A DNA stretch of 64,000 nt from the NCBI GenBank assembly GCA_006176705.1, contig QRFJ01002318.1, positions 34,462 through 98,461 on the forward strand, read 5' to 3'. The stretch is from Cocos nucifera. Lineage: Eukaryota; Streptophyta; Magnoliopsida; Arecales; Arecaceae. Both the position numbers and the translations under genes were made by a program. Of the stretch, positions 11,670-22,870 are shown piece after piece. How positions within the stretch are numbered: the stretch's first letter is position 1; each line of letters begins with the position of its first letter. The notes under the pieces are model-generated. The model saw nothing but the letters and a program-made list of their open reading frames with translations, had not been told where the DNA came from and did not search any database.

Positions 11670-12564
11670 TGTTGGGGATAAATTCTGCTCCTGCCGAAAT
11701 CCAGTTCGGTGCTCAGCTTAATGCAACTAGTAGCCATAGAAGAGCTTCAGCGGTCAAGCTTCTTCGGACTCCTAGCGGTCGGGCTTTAGCCAAACTACTC
11801 TGCGATCGAGTTTTTTTGGACTCCCAGCGGCCTGGCTTTAGCCAAACTTTCCAGCGGTCGGGCCTTAGCCGAACTCCTTCAATCGACCGAACTCTCCAAC
11901 GATCGAGCTTCACTCGAACTCCCGTGAGAGCCGAGCTCTCTCCGCACTCATCCTGCCAAACTTCTTTCGAGCTTCCTTCGATCGAACTCCTCTAGGGGTT
12001 CGAACTCCTCTGGAATGAATACATGCCAAAGTCCACCGATCAATGTTCGCTTTCTCAGAGCCACGACTATCAAATCTAGACGAACTGTCGCCATCAGTCT
12101 GCCACAAGCGACATAATCGGACGACATGGCCACCACTACTGGCGACACCACTCTCTACATAATCAGCCTCATGCGGCCCACGATCCATCAGCATGGCCAT
12201 CACTATCCACCTGACGATGCCTTTCTCTCCGTACCGAACTTCATGTGACCTCGAGCGGCTTGTGGCCAGACGATATGGCCACCAACATCAATCAAACTCC
12301 GTATATAAAAAGGATCCTCCAGATATGCTAACTCTAATCTCCAATCTCTAAGCTTTAAGCTCTCCTCTTCTTCTCTAAGATCTGCAGAACTCATTTTCGA
12401 GCACTCCATTTCTGTTGGCCAGAGCTGACTTGATCGTCGGAGGGTCCTGCCGGAGCCACCCTCCTACTGACTCCGGATGGAACTTCGTTTTGCAGATCCT
12501 TGATGGTGACCTCGTCCACCTCCACTCCAGCTGATTCCGACGACGATCAGATTCTACGTCAACA
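11670..12564 (+). repeat. 3' LTR of the truncated Ty3 element (895 bp)
   Basis: Starts TGTTGGGGATAAATTCTGC and ends CGTCAACA, with TGTTG/CAACA as short inverted termini. It follows a purine-rich tract (GGAGGTGGGAGAAC). It is colinear with the LTRs at 37399 and 41885, including CACCACTACTGGCGACACCA and the segment TCGTCGGAGGGTCCTGCCGG. A likely TATA box (CGTATATAAAAAGG, near 12299) marks the U3/R region. Confidence 0.85.
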
Positions 12565-13494
12565 AATATTAATATCATAATTAAAAAATATTAGTTACAA
12601 AATTGGTATAAAATTAAAATTTTATGACCAATAATAAAAAATATTAATATATCAAATGAAAAAATTGGTTGCAAAATTAAAATTTTACGATCGAATTTGC
12701 AATCGAAAAGCTAAATATAAAAATAAATTTATAAAATATTAATTTTTTATAGATTTACAACCATAAACTTGGTTGCAATAATTTTTAATTATTTAATTAG
12801 GTTTTTAAATAATTTAGCAACCAATTTTTGGGTTGCAAAATGAATTTATTATTTTGTAATCGAAAATCGGTTGCAATCTTTTAATTTTCTTTATTTCTAT
12901 TAAAAATTTTATGATCGAATAATTAATTATAAGATTTTTATTTTTTATTTATATTAAATTTTTTAAATATTTTATAATAAAAAAATCAATCATAAAATAT
13001 TTTAATTATTTTTAAAATTTAAATATATTTTAGATTATTTTTTTGATTGCAAAATATTAAAATAAATTACCACCAAAAAATTAATCACAAAATTCTTAAA
13101 TTTTTTAATCTATAAATAATTTTATGACCAATTTTCAATTAAAAAATATTAATTTTATGATCAAAAAATCAATCATAAAATTATTTATAGATTAAAAAAA
13201 TATTTAAGTATTTCAAGATTGATTTTTTGGTTGTATATTTTTTCAATATTTTGCAAACAAAAAATTGATTATAAAATATTTTAATTAATTTTTAATTTAA
13301 ATATATTTATGATCTATTTTTTTGGTTGTAAAATATTAAAAAAATTGGAACCAAAAAATTAATCATAAAATACTTGAATTATTTTTTTAATCTAAAAATA
13401 ATTTTACAATCTATTTTTTGATTATAAAATATTTTTAATATTTTGCAACAAAAAAATCAATCACTAATGCATTTTGCAATCAAATATAATTTTT
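12565..13494. repeat. AT-rich subterminal-type repeats, left flank of foldback copy A
   Basis: Many short, mutually inverted units around the phrase TTGGTTGCAAAAT/ATTTTGCAACCAA, degenerating to GATTATAAAATATT. This pattern resembles CACTA subterminal repeats. No CACTA terminus is visible; the left end abuts the LTR at 12564. Confidence 0.55.
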
Positions 13495-13938
13495 TTTATT
13501 TTTTTTTAAATATAATATAATTTTAAAATTTAAAGCCTATCTTCATTATTTATTATGTAAATAATTATCTTTAGATTATCATTACAAAAAACTATCTTGA
13601 TTCGATAACTCTAGCTATACTGATCAATAAAATTTGATTTCGACGGTCATTAATGACTGCATAATAATTTGATAGATAGAGATCACCGATGAATCAAAAA
13701 ATTTATAATAATGATCTTGGTGATATTTATAACATACTATCAAAATTTTACTTCAATTTGACAGTATTATTATGATCAATTTATTATGGAATGATTTAGA
13801 TCGTTAAATAAAAAATAAGTGATCGAAAGGCCAAATATTATCCGATTATAAGATAATTTTTTAGATAAATAATTTTTGCTACTATTTTAATCATCTATAC
13901 TATGATGATCGTAAAATCTAATTCATGCATATATAAAC
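13495..13938 (+). repeat. Foldback family copy A, left arm
   Basis: Inverted to 15428-15965. Landmarks are ATAATTTTAAAATTTAAAGC, GATAACTCTAGCTATA, CAAAATTTTACTTCAA and GAAAGGCCAAATA, shared in order with the copies at 26735, 50165 and 57995. Non-coding. Confidence 0.8.
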
Positions 13939-15427
13939 TGTTGGTGTAGAATCTAGTCGATGCCGGATCGAGCTGAAGCTGAGGAAGAAGAGGTCGCCGT
14001 CGGTGACCTGCAAAATAAAGTTCGCCCAGAGTCGATGGTGGTGGCTCCGGTAGGATCCTCCGATGATCAAGTCAGCTCTTCTGGCCAATAGAAATGGAGT
14101 GCTCAGAAAATAGTTCGGTAGAATTTCGAGAAGAAGAAGAGAGCTTAGAGAAAACGTATCTAGAGGATCTCTTTTTATAGATGGAGCTTGATTGATAGTG
14201 ATAGCCATACCATTCGGTGGTGGGCTGCTCGGGACCGCGTGGGATTCGGTATGGAGAAGAAAATATCGTCAAACTGATAGTGATAGCCATAATCATTCGA
14301 TAGTGGGCCACTCGGGGCTGCATGAAATTTGCTATGGAGAGAGGAATGTCGTCAGACTGATAGTGATCGTTCGTTGAGATTCAATAGTTGAAGTTCGGAG
14401 GAAGTAGGCATCGGTCGGTAAAGAGCTTTGACATACATCCGAAAGGAGTTTGACTCCTGGCGAAACTTGACTGAAGAAAAAATTCGAAAGAAGTTCGGCT
14501 CCTAAAGAAGTTCGGTTGAAGGAGAAGTCAGAAAGAAATTCGACTCCTTAAGAAATTCGACTGAAGGAGAAGTTCGAAAGGAGTCCGACTTTTGTAGAAA
14601 TCTGACTGAAGAAGGAGTTCAGAAGGAGTTCGGCTCCTTACGGAACTTGACTAAAGAAGAAGTTCGGAAGAAATTCGGCTCCTTAAGGAATCCAACTGAA
14701 GGAGGAGTTTGGCTCCTGTAGGCATCCGACTGAGGAAGAAGTTCGAAAGGAGTTCGGTTCCTGTAGACATCCGTCTGAAGGAGAGATCCGGAAGGAGTCC
14801 GGCTCCTATAGAAATTTGACTGAAGGAGGAGTCTGGAAGGAGTTCGACTCATGGTGAAAATTGACTAAAGAAGAAGTTCGGAAGGAGTTTGGCTCCTGAA
14901 GGAATCCGACTGAAGGAGGAGTCTGGCTCCTATAGGCATTCGACTGAGGGAGAAGTTCGGAAGGAATTCGGCTCCTGTAGGCATCCGACTGAAGGAGAGA
15001 TCCGGAAGGAGTTCGGCTCCTATAGGCATCCGACTGAAGGAGAAGTTCGGAAGGAGTTTGGCTCTTGTAGGCATCCATCTGAAGGAGAGATCCGAAAGAA
15101 GTTCGGCTCCTATAGGCATCCGACCGAATGAGAGATCTGGAAGGAGTTCGGCTCCTGGAGGAGTCTGACTGAGGGAGAAGTCCGGGAGGAGTTCGACCGT
15201 TGGAGGAGTTCAGCTGGGGCTCAGTCGCTGAGGAGTTTGATCGGTTGAAGAAGTTTGGCTAAGGTTTGGCCACAGGAAGAGTTCGGCTAAGGTTTGACTG
15301 CCGGAGGAGTTCGATTGGGGTCCCATCATTGGAGGAGAATTTTCGATCGAAGCTCTTCCGTGATTATCAACTACATTAGGCTAAGCATTAGACTGAACTT
15401 CGATGAGAGCGGGGTTTATCCCCAACA
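13939..15427 (-). mobile_element. Solo LTR of the Ty3 family (1489 bp), reverse orientation
   Basis: On the minus strand it starts TGTTGGGGATAAACCCCGC and ends in CACCAACA. Flanks are TAAAC (13934-13938) and TAAAT (15428-15432), a target duplication with one mismatch. The internal part of the element is gone, as after LTR-LTR recombination. It sits exactly in the loop of a foldback element, so the uninterrupted copies (for example 26735-27690) serve as the empty site. It is about 600-700 bp longer than the other LTRs because of an internal 45-bp tandem array. Confidence 0.85.
14440..15200. repeat. 45-bp tandem array within the solo LTR
   Basis: The phrase GGCATCCGACTGA recurs at 45-bp spacing near 14980, 15025, 15070 and 15115, alternating with AGTTCGGAAGGAGTTCGGCTC. 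Because 45 is a multiple of three, several open frames on both strands run through the array. They are artefacts, not genes. Confidence 0.85.
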
Positions 15428-15965
15428 TAAATCATTCATATTAAATAAATCTTACAAAAGAAGAAGTATAATTATTTAAGGATTTTAAGAATGAGTACAA
15501 AGAGACATATAGTTTTGGATCGTTCATATACATATATTTTTAATTTTATGTTCACTATCATGCAAAACGATCAAAATAATAGTAAAGTTCATTTATCTAA
15601 GAAATCGTCTTATGATCGGACGCTATTTGATCTTTTGATTATTCATTTTTTATTTAATAATTTAAATAATTTTATGCTAAATTGACCGTGATAATGATGT
15701 CTGCTTGAAGTAAAATTTTGATAGTGTGCTACAAATATCACCAAGATCATCATTGCAAGTTTTTGGATCCATCGATGATCTTTATCTATTAGATCATCAT
15801 ACGGTCGTTCGTGACCGTCGAAATCAAATTTTATTGATCGACATATTTAGAGCTATTGGATCGAGGTAATTTTTTATGACGATATTTTAATAATAATTAT
15901 TTAAATAATAAATAATGAAGATGGGCTTTAAATTTTAAAATTATACCATATTTAGAGAAAAATAG
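15428..15965 (-). repeat. Foldback family copy A, right arm
   Basis: Inverse of 13495-13938, ending GGGCTTTAAATTTTAAAATT then ATACCATATTTAGAGAAAAA. The arms would form a stem of about 450 bp with a short loop near 15440-15490 once the solo LTR is removed. Confidence 0.8.
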
Positions 15966-16165
15966 AAAAATTTATACTCGATTATAAAATATATTTATCA
16001 CCGATTTTTTGATTATAAAATATTAAAAAAATTATAATAAAAAAAATTGATCATAAAAATTTTAAATTATTTTTAATTTATAAAAAAATTTATGATTAAT
16101 TTTTTGATTATAAAATATTAATTTTATAATTAAAAAATTGATTATAAAATTTTTAAATTATTTTT
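15966..16165. repeat. AT-rich subterminal-type repeats, right flank of copy A
   Basis: Same style as 12565-13494 (TTTTTTGATTATAAAATATT and its inverse). The repeats stop near 16165 without a recognisable CACTA end. Confidence 0.5.
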
Positions 16166-16179
16166 TATTCTACCGTTCC

Positions 16180-16525
16180 TATCTCAAACTCAAGACATAG
16201 CTTGCAGTTTGAAAATCAGATCATAAAAGCGTCCAAGAAAATATGCTTTGGTGAAAACATCTGAATTGATACGTTTGAAAGATGCCATATCGTACCACAA
16301 GCAATGCATTAATGCATAAAATAATAATTATTTTTAATATATTTTGCTATCACATGAAAAATATCATTACGAGTAGCACTTCAATTGTACGGTGTCATTT
16401 GAATATTTAACTCCCACATCTTTTCACAAACAATGCAACCGAATAAGCTCCTGAGTGGTGGCTTTAATGGTACAATATTCAGTCTTTGTACTGGATGATA
16501 AAATCATCACCATCTCCACTCTGCT
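16180..16525 (-). pseudogene. Ty1/copia RNase H remnant
   Basis: Read on the minus strand, a decayed copia RNase H appears: SSSTKTEYCTIKATTQELI (family form SSxEAEYxA...), then about 200 bp lower SDVFTKAYFLGRFYDLIFKL (family form DxFTKALP..F). The catalytic-type TEY is kept, but several stops lie between. No LTR was found next to it. Confidence 0.6.
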
Positions 16526-19500
16526 TGGCCTAATGCTAAACTTGCTCTTCTTGATGGCACGTGCACCACTTAATGATACCATTCTACATCGTTAATTGAT
16601 TGAAAGTTTAGTTTATTTGATTGTTGTTCATCTTGACATCATCTAGTTAGTCAATTTTGATCAACAATGTACACCACCTACCATGCAGCCATGCTCCACA
16701 TTATTTGTTACATTAATGACATATTATTTTATAATCTTCATTTTTCTGCACCCCATCTCTTGGCTTACGTGATACTTTGATATCATGTAGAGCTACAAGA
16801 AGCGAAACAATCTCTGTATCTCGTGTTACAATCGTAACAATGTCTACATCAATCAATTTATAGCTGTCAAAGAAAATATCGCACTTGGACCGGTACATAA
16901 ACAATAGTAAATATGTTCAACACATCTTATGTGGCTGATCATTCAAGAGACGTTAGATGGGTGAGCTTCAGTGCACTTTTACTACACTTTAGAGACATTT
17001 TATTTTCTTTATCTTCTTTGATGTATCCAGATGGGACTTGTACGACCCATATCCAGTTCACCCAAAAAAAAAAAGTAATAAGTTGCACCGAAAAAAAAAA
17101 AATATTAGACGGAAAAACTGTTACAAAATGCCAATCACAGTGAAGAATCCCATCGAGATGACCCCACTAGAAACATGAGACAAACATCCCTCAGGAGTCA
17201 TGGCTTTTGCATTGGAACCACATCCACTCTCTCAGTGTGCAGAATCTCTGTAGCGCGGAGATGCTTACAAATGTTTATGATGTTAGGTGGTCATTAACAA
17301 ATGGACCGCGGCCAGCCAGGTGGAGCCAAGCAGGGGGTTCCCAGACGCTACTGCTCTGTGATCTCAGTCTGATAGCTTTTATCCACTCCCCGTGAACCCC
17401 CTTGGGACCTCTCAAGATGCCATAGATGACAGTTAAGACGAGAGTTATAATATATGAGAAGAGAGAGAGAGAGAGGAGACTGTCTATATTCTACTCTAAC
17501 TTGAAGTGAAGGGATAATATCTGCCGCGCGTTCTGTTGCATCTCTTTAGACTGCTAGACACTGGCACTTTCGGCAACTCCTTTTCTGGATTCAAACTGAG
17601 CAAAAAGGTACATGGTGGCAAGCTCTCATAACCAGTGGCATGGTGTGAGATTGGAGGTCAAATTTTTGAATCTTACAAGAGAGCCGTAGGAGTATATGAG
17701 TTTTAAAACCGGTCTCCCTCCAACTATGGGTAGTTCGTGTCAATATTGTAAGGCTTGTCCCGGACAAAACTCTAATCAGTTTGTTAAATAAATTGCCAGA
17801 CGAGTGAGAACAACTCTTATGGTCTTTCGATTAAATTTTTGTGGTAGCATGACTTTTGTTTATTAATTTCTATGCAGCAAGGAAATATCTTTTAAATATT
17901 TATGTCCGTAGCATTTCTAAACATTTCATAGAAGTGCTTTAGTTAGAAATTTTAAATCGGATCGTCCGGCTAAATTGGTCCACAAGGGATTGTATTTGTA
18001 CCCAGTCATGAGGGGTTCATCAAATGCAACTATGAAGATAGCCCTCGTAATATCTTCATATCAATCCCTTGTAATAAATTTTAGTTCGGCATGTCAAAAA
18101 TACACGTGAGTGGTATTATTGATCAGTGTGATCATCCAAATACGATCGAAGATTTATATTGTTTATACAATTTGTTAATTATAGTATTTATTTTAAAGGA
18201 TACACTTTTCTTGTCTTCCCCCCTCAAAGCAAAATTGAAATGTGGTATATTGTTTTATACTAATAATTTGTGCTACTTATAATGCACATGCGAATACACG
18301 TGATTACTTATGATCCTAGAAATATGATAATCTTTAAAAAGAATTGAATGCTAGTTCTTTGATATATTGTATTTTTAACTTATGTTAGTCTCTAGATCTT
18401 GTTATGATCAACAAATTTGGATTTTTGGAAGATATGAGACTTTTAGTATGAGTAGAATCATAAAAACCCCAACTTGAAAGAAAATATTCCTCTTGGATTT
18501 CGCTGAGTGGAAAAAACCAGCCCAACAATGTTAGAATCTCTTGCTCGTAAAAGTTTAACATGGTTTATGTCCTTAATGAAAAAACTTTAAGATGGGTTTC
18601 ATAAGAATTGTATATATATTGTTGAGATGGGATTGACCATATATGCTAGAGACGTGAACATCTGGATCCTCGAACAGCCAGCTACATGCTAAATTCTAGA
18701 TGGTAACATTATGATAACTACAACTAAAATCTACACATTTTTGTGTCTTCTAAGACATCCAATAACATAATTACATTTTTTAATTTTCCATGAGTTTCTA
18801 GATTGTACCTTTTAATTTAATCACTGTACTAGTATTAATATAAATAAAAACTAAAAAAAATAAATTTCTTTATGATTTTTAGATCTTGTCCACTATAAAA
18901 TTTGTACCATAGGTAGAACTTTAATTACTACTTGTTGTGGGAGGATGGTATTTTTAATTTCATATTGATTGTGAATATAACTTATATGAATTGTAATCTT
19001 CTAGAATCATTCGATTCCTTGATTGCAATCCTACCAAATATGAAGGCCATCACCACACCCGGAGCTTTGCTACTCCATTTTTCCTCCACATCTCCACTAA
19101 AATTGTGGATTCTTCTCGGCATAACAATCATCCGGCCCACTCCAGAATAAAATAATCTACATAAATAAAATAAATCAATTTTTTTAACCTCGGAAATCAG
19201 AGAATGAAATCAAATGGTTGTTTATCTCCACGGTACACAGAAACCCCTAGTAACCATTTGACTCCCTATCTTATGAAAAATTGGCACAATTTTGTAGGTC
19301 AAATTTTAAACTGTTAATGTGTTGGTAAGACTGAAGCGACGATTCACTGAGCTTTCAGATATGAATCTCTGGAAAAGCTATCCTTACGAAGTACTGCTCC
19401 CTCTCCTAACGCCTGGAAGAACGATTTATTACGATTGTTAATGGCATTCATAGACCGGTAGGTTGCCACTTACCACGATCATCCATTAGGACATACCCAG

Positions 19501-20215
19501 TACAAATGTAAAGGCACGTTCATGCGGTCCAAATCAATACTGATACAATTGTGCACGAGGCTCGAGGCATGTCCTTTTTTTTTTCAAAAATAAAATTTAT
19601 CTTACCAATGTAAGATGGCTAAGGTTATACTCACGGAAGATAAGCGAATCACAGAGAAACGCGGATTCGATTCATTTTTATAATAACTAAATTTATTTTA
19701 ATATAAATAAAAATTTAAATTAATATTAATATTTATCAAAAAAAAATTAGTATGAATATGAATAAACAATCATCCTACCTAAATCATGAATTTTTAATAT
19801 ATATATATAATTATTCTAACATATTGTTAATTAAATTTACTATTTATTTAATAATATTTTTAATTATATAATTATAAAATTTAATTACTTAATTTATATT
19901 TATATTTATTTAAAATAAATATAAATATAAATTTTTATACCGAATGAGTATGTACATCTATACATCTAATAAAATAAATATGGATACAATTTGGTTTCAG
20001 CCTCAAAACAAACTCGTTTCTAGGCAATTCAACGTTCTATTTTTGTTTACCAAACGGCAAAAGAAAGAACCTACACCACACCCCTATCTCTCCTACCTAT
20101 AATTAAATTAATATATAATACTTCAATTAATTATAATTAAATCACTCTTCTTCAACAAAACCTATTCCTTGGTGCACGGTCCAATAAGGGCCTAGACTAT
20201 AATATTATACATAAT
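16526..20215. other. Unassigned intergenic DNA
   Basis: No gene, RNA or element could be supported. A GA microsatellite lies at about 17460-17480. The open frames at 16713, 16913, 17207, 18091 and 18932 lack family motifs and end at random. Confidence 0.5.
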
Positions 20216-20221
20216 ACTTGG

Positions 20222-20396
20222 AGGTAATATTTTCTGCATCATGTGTCATGATTGACGCTCGCACGGGATCTATGCAAGCCCAAAAGCAAAAAAAAATATT
20301 TTTTTTGAATATTGCACGTCGGTCCGTGCGAGTAAGTGGTGCACACCATACCGCACCATATACATACGGTGTAGAAAATATTTTTCTAATACTTGA
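20222..20396. mobile_element. MITE-like inverted repeat of about 175 bp
   Basis: GGTAATATTTTCTGCATC at the left mirrors GGTGTAGAAAATATTTTTCT at the right, and an inner GCTCGCACGG mirrors CCGTGCGAG. It contains an A9/T8 stretch in the loop. The target duplication is unclear. Confidence 0.5.
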
Positions 20397-21905
20397 AACC
20401 CCTAGCGACCTAAAACTTACACCATCACTGATATTTTACTGAGCTCATGCTACTCTCTCTCCACAAAATTACTTCAGCTCTTGGTTGCATCACACTTGAC
20501 CTGCTCCACTGGAGTTGTGGCATCAGCTAATAAGTCCAAATGTAGCTGTTGGCTGCCGTCCACAACACCATCAACCATCAAAACTTTATAATTAATTACA
20601 ATAACCTCCCGCTAACCCCACCATCCTATCCATCTAAGTCCACTTAAATCCTTCTCCAAGAGATATTTGGTTGAAAAAAGCCGGTACAAAATAAATAACT
20701 CCTATTCCAATCATTTGATCGAGATTTAAAATTAATAATTTATATTCTAACTATTTAATTGAAAAAAATTTCATTTCATTTTCAGAGAAAAACAAAAAAA
20801 TCCAATTTTCGTTAAACTGTACTCCCCACTCTCCGCTAGAAATTCAAATCTTCATTTTTATTTATAATCATGAATCAAATATTTCTCAATTTCCATTCCA
20901 CGGACCAAATACACCCTTTAATCCCATTAGTGGTATTTTAGTAATTTCATGAAAAGGACGAGAGCATTTTCCGAACATACTGTACCTAAGAACGAGAGTT
21001 AAATCGGATACGGATCAGACAGATCAGATCATAAAGTTATCTACCCAAATTTAATTTATTTATTAAATAAATTAAAATTTTAAAATTAAATCTAATATTT
21101 TTATTAAATAAAAAAATTAATTTGATCAATTTAATTTATTTATTAAATGAATCAAATTAGATTGAATAAATTAAATAGGTTGAACAAATTAAATAGATGA
21201 TAAATCAAAAATAAATTAATTAATTTTTAAATAAATTAAATAAATATTAAATAAATTAAATAAATTGTTTAATTTAATCCAACATGTTAAACGGATGATA
21301 CCTAAAATTTAAATCTAATTTAAATATTAAATAAATTTATTTATTTATAATTTAAATTTATTTAATCTAAATATAAATCTGTCTACAATGAATTAAACAC
21401 GGACCAATTGATGGATTGAATTATATTTTACGAGTCCGTGGTCCGAACCTACACTATTGCAAGCAAAGCAACCTCTCCCGAGCAACAGTGACACCAGCTA
21501 TCATGCGCATCCAAATATTTCCTTATATAAGTTTTTTTTTTTTGCTTCACATTGGAATCATAGTAATTAATGGATAAGATTGATTTAGTATGTACTTTAC
21601 GTTAGTCAAAAGTAAAAACAATATTTTTTACCATAAGCAATGAGCTAAGTTCCAACTAACTTAACATCATGAACGATGCAATTAATTAATTAATTAATTA
21701 ATAGATCTCGTATATATATGCATCACCGGCATGACGACCAAAACCTTAACCTTCTTCGGAATTTTAGAGGGACAACATTTTACAAGATTTTAAAGAAAAG
21801 AAAACATAGAAATATATAATATTCCAGTAGAAAATAAAACCTACCGCCAATTTTTTTTTCGCTTTTTTTTTTTTTACTTGCGCTAGGGTAGTATTTCCAC
21901 TGCGC
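20397..21905. other. AT-rich spacer with ATTAAATAAATT-type repeats
   Basis: At 21040-21400 short phrases (TTTATTTATTAAATAAATTA, GGTTGAACAAATTAAATAG) recur. A related stretch lies at 22990-23340, so the pair flanks the gene at 21906-22649. No coding signal. ATTAATTAATTAATTAATTA occurs near 21680. Confidence 0.45.
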
Positions 21906-22649
21906 TCAGGCTTCCGGACCCCAAAGGCTCCACAAACGGGAATTAAATAGGCCCATCATTTCCGGCCAAACCCTCCGCCGCTCGTCGCCCGCCGCCACCT
22001 CCATCTCGTTCCCGCCCTCCTCCACCTCCCACTTCTCGTCGCCGTCTGCCTCCGCTGCCTGCTCTTCGCCGCAGAAGCTCACCGCAAGAACCTCGAGAAC
22101 CTTCTCTTCGGTGTTCTCTTCTGCCTTCTTCTTCGCCTTCTCCTTGCTCTTCGTTCCCTTCTCCGACCGATCCGAAGCCCTCCGCTCCTTTCGCCGCCCC
22201 CTCCCGCCGCCTCCTCCGCCCTTGCTCTCGGAGCTGGCCAGGTGGTCCTCGAAGGCCTCGATGGCGTGGTGGATGAGCTCCCGATCAGGAGAGCAGTCCC
22301 AGCGGGACCAGAAGCTAGTGTAGCAGTCGAAGCATCCGCAGTCGAACAGCGGCCGGTGGACACCCCCCACACGCCGGCACCGCCGCCTCTCCTCTCCGCC
22401 GCCGCCGCCGCCCGTCCCAGCAGACGCCACCATCACCGGCCCATTTATCGACCTGGTGATCAGGTACGCGAGCACCTCCTTGTCCTCGTTTCCCAGCGCC
22501 GTCGTCAGCGTCAGGATCGCCGCCGGCAGGATCTTCAACACCGCCAGAGCTTCACCGCTCGGCCCGCTGCCGCTGGAGGCGGAGGAAGACGCCGGCGATG
22601 GGTGGATCTTACCCTTTCCTTTAGGGTAAAGATTCTTCATATTTTCCAC
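21906..22649 (-). CDS. Conserved plant-specific protein with FDCxCFDCYTxxWxRWD motif
   Basis: An intact, intronless 247-residue frame. In order: a Ser/Pro/Gly-rich start; a hydrophobic stretch (about residues 35-65, AVLKILPAAILTLTTAL then DKEVLAYLI), probably a helical segment and not clearly a membrane anchor; a Cys-rich signature FDCGCFDCYTSFWSRWD (102-118); ELIHHAIEAFEDHL (124-137); a Gly tract followed by a strongly basic, probably nuclear-targeting region (about 144-177); an acidic stretch; and a C-terminal tail VWPEMMGLFNSRLWSLWGPE. I know this combination from uncharacterised plant proteins. The Cys pattern could bind metal, but that is inference. The high GC of the frame contrasts with its AT-rich surroundings. 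It is the only clearly intact host gene in the window, and both sides are repeat-derived. A start at Met4 is an alternative. Confidence 0.85.
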   Translation of the reverse strand: MENMKNLYPKGKGKIHPSPASSSASSGSGPSGEALAVLKILPAAILTLTTALGNEDKEVLAYLITRSINGPVMVASAGTGGGGGGEERRRCRRVGGVHRPLFDCGCFDCYTSFWSRWDCSPDRELIHHAIEAFEDHLASSESKGGGGGGRGRRKERRASDRSEKGTKSKEKAKKKAEENTEEKVLEVLAVSFCGEEQAAEADGDEKWEVEEGGNEMEVAAGDERRRVWPEMMGLFNSRLWSLWGPEA

Positions 22650-22870
22650 CCTTCTTTCGCTTCCTTTTTCTTGAAATTTTTTAGGCCAAATCTGTGAGAA
22701 TGTGTGAGAGAGAGAGAGAGAGATTAGGGTTCCAACCCACGGGAGAGAGAGAGAACGCGAAAGAGAGAGAACAAGAGAGGCAATCGCTGTTATAAGAGCT
22801 GGGGTGGTCCTTTCTCTCTGGTCGTGTCCGTCTGCGCGGTACGTTCACCGTCTATTCCCGGCTTCAATCA
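22650..22870 (-). promoter_or_regulatory. CT-rich leader and promoter of the gene at 21906-22649
   Basis: On the coding strand a CT microsatellite (plus-strand GA at about 22706-22732, and again to 22790) lies 60-140 bp before the start codon, a common feature of plant 5' UTRs. CTTATAAC near 22790 is a weak TATA candidate. The transcription start is not visible. Confidence 0.5.

Larger units (their letters stand above)
8120..12564 (+). mobile_element. 5'-truncated Ty3/gypsy-type element, gag-only, with 3' LTR
   Basis: In order: degraded gag (to about 9600), a short spacer, an array of about 113-bp units, an array of shorter units, a purine-rich tract and one LTR (11670-12564). The 5' LTR, primer site and start of gag are missing; the homology to the complete relative at 37399 begins near 8120. 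Protease, reverse transcriptase and integrase are absent, and gag passes into the array through the same spacer as in the relative. Confidence 0.8.

Noticed and set aside
14619..15131. Repetitive open frames in the solo LTR
   Set aside because: Produced by a 45-bp tandem repeat, which keeps any open frame open.
17600..17700. tRNA-like segment with a weak B-box
   Set aside because: No cloverleaf can be drawn and the B-box lacks GTTCGA; no tRNA or rRNA gene was found in the window.
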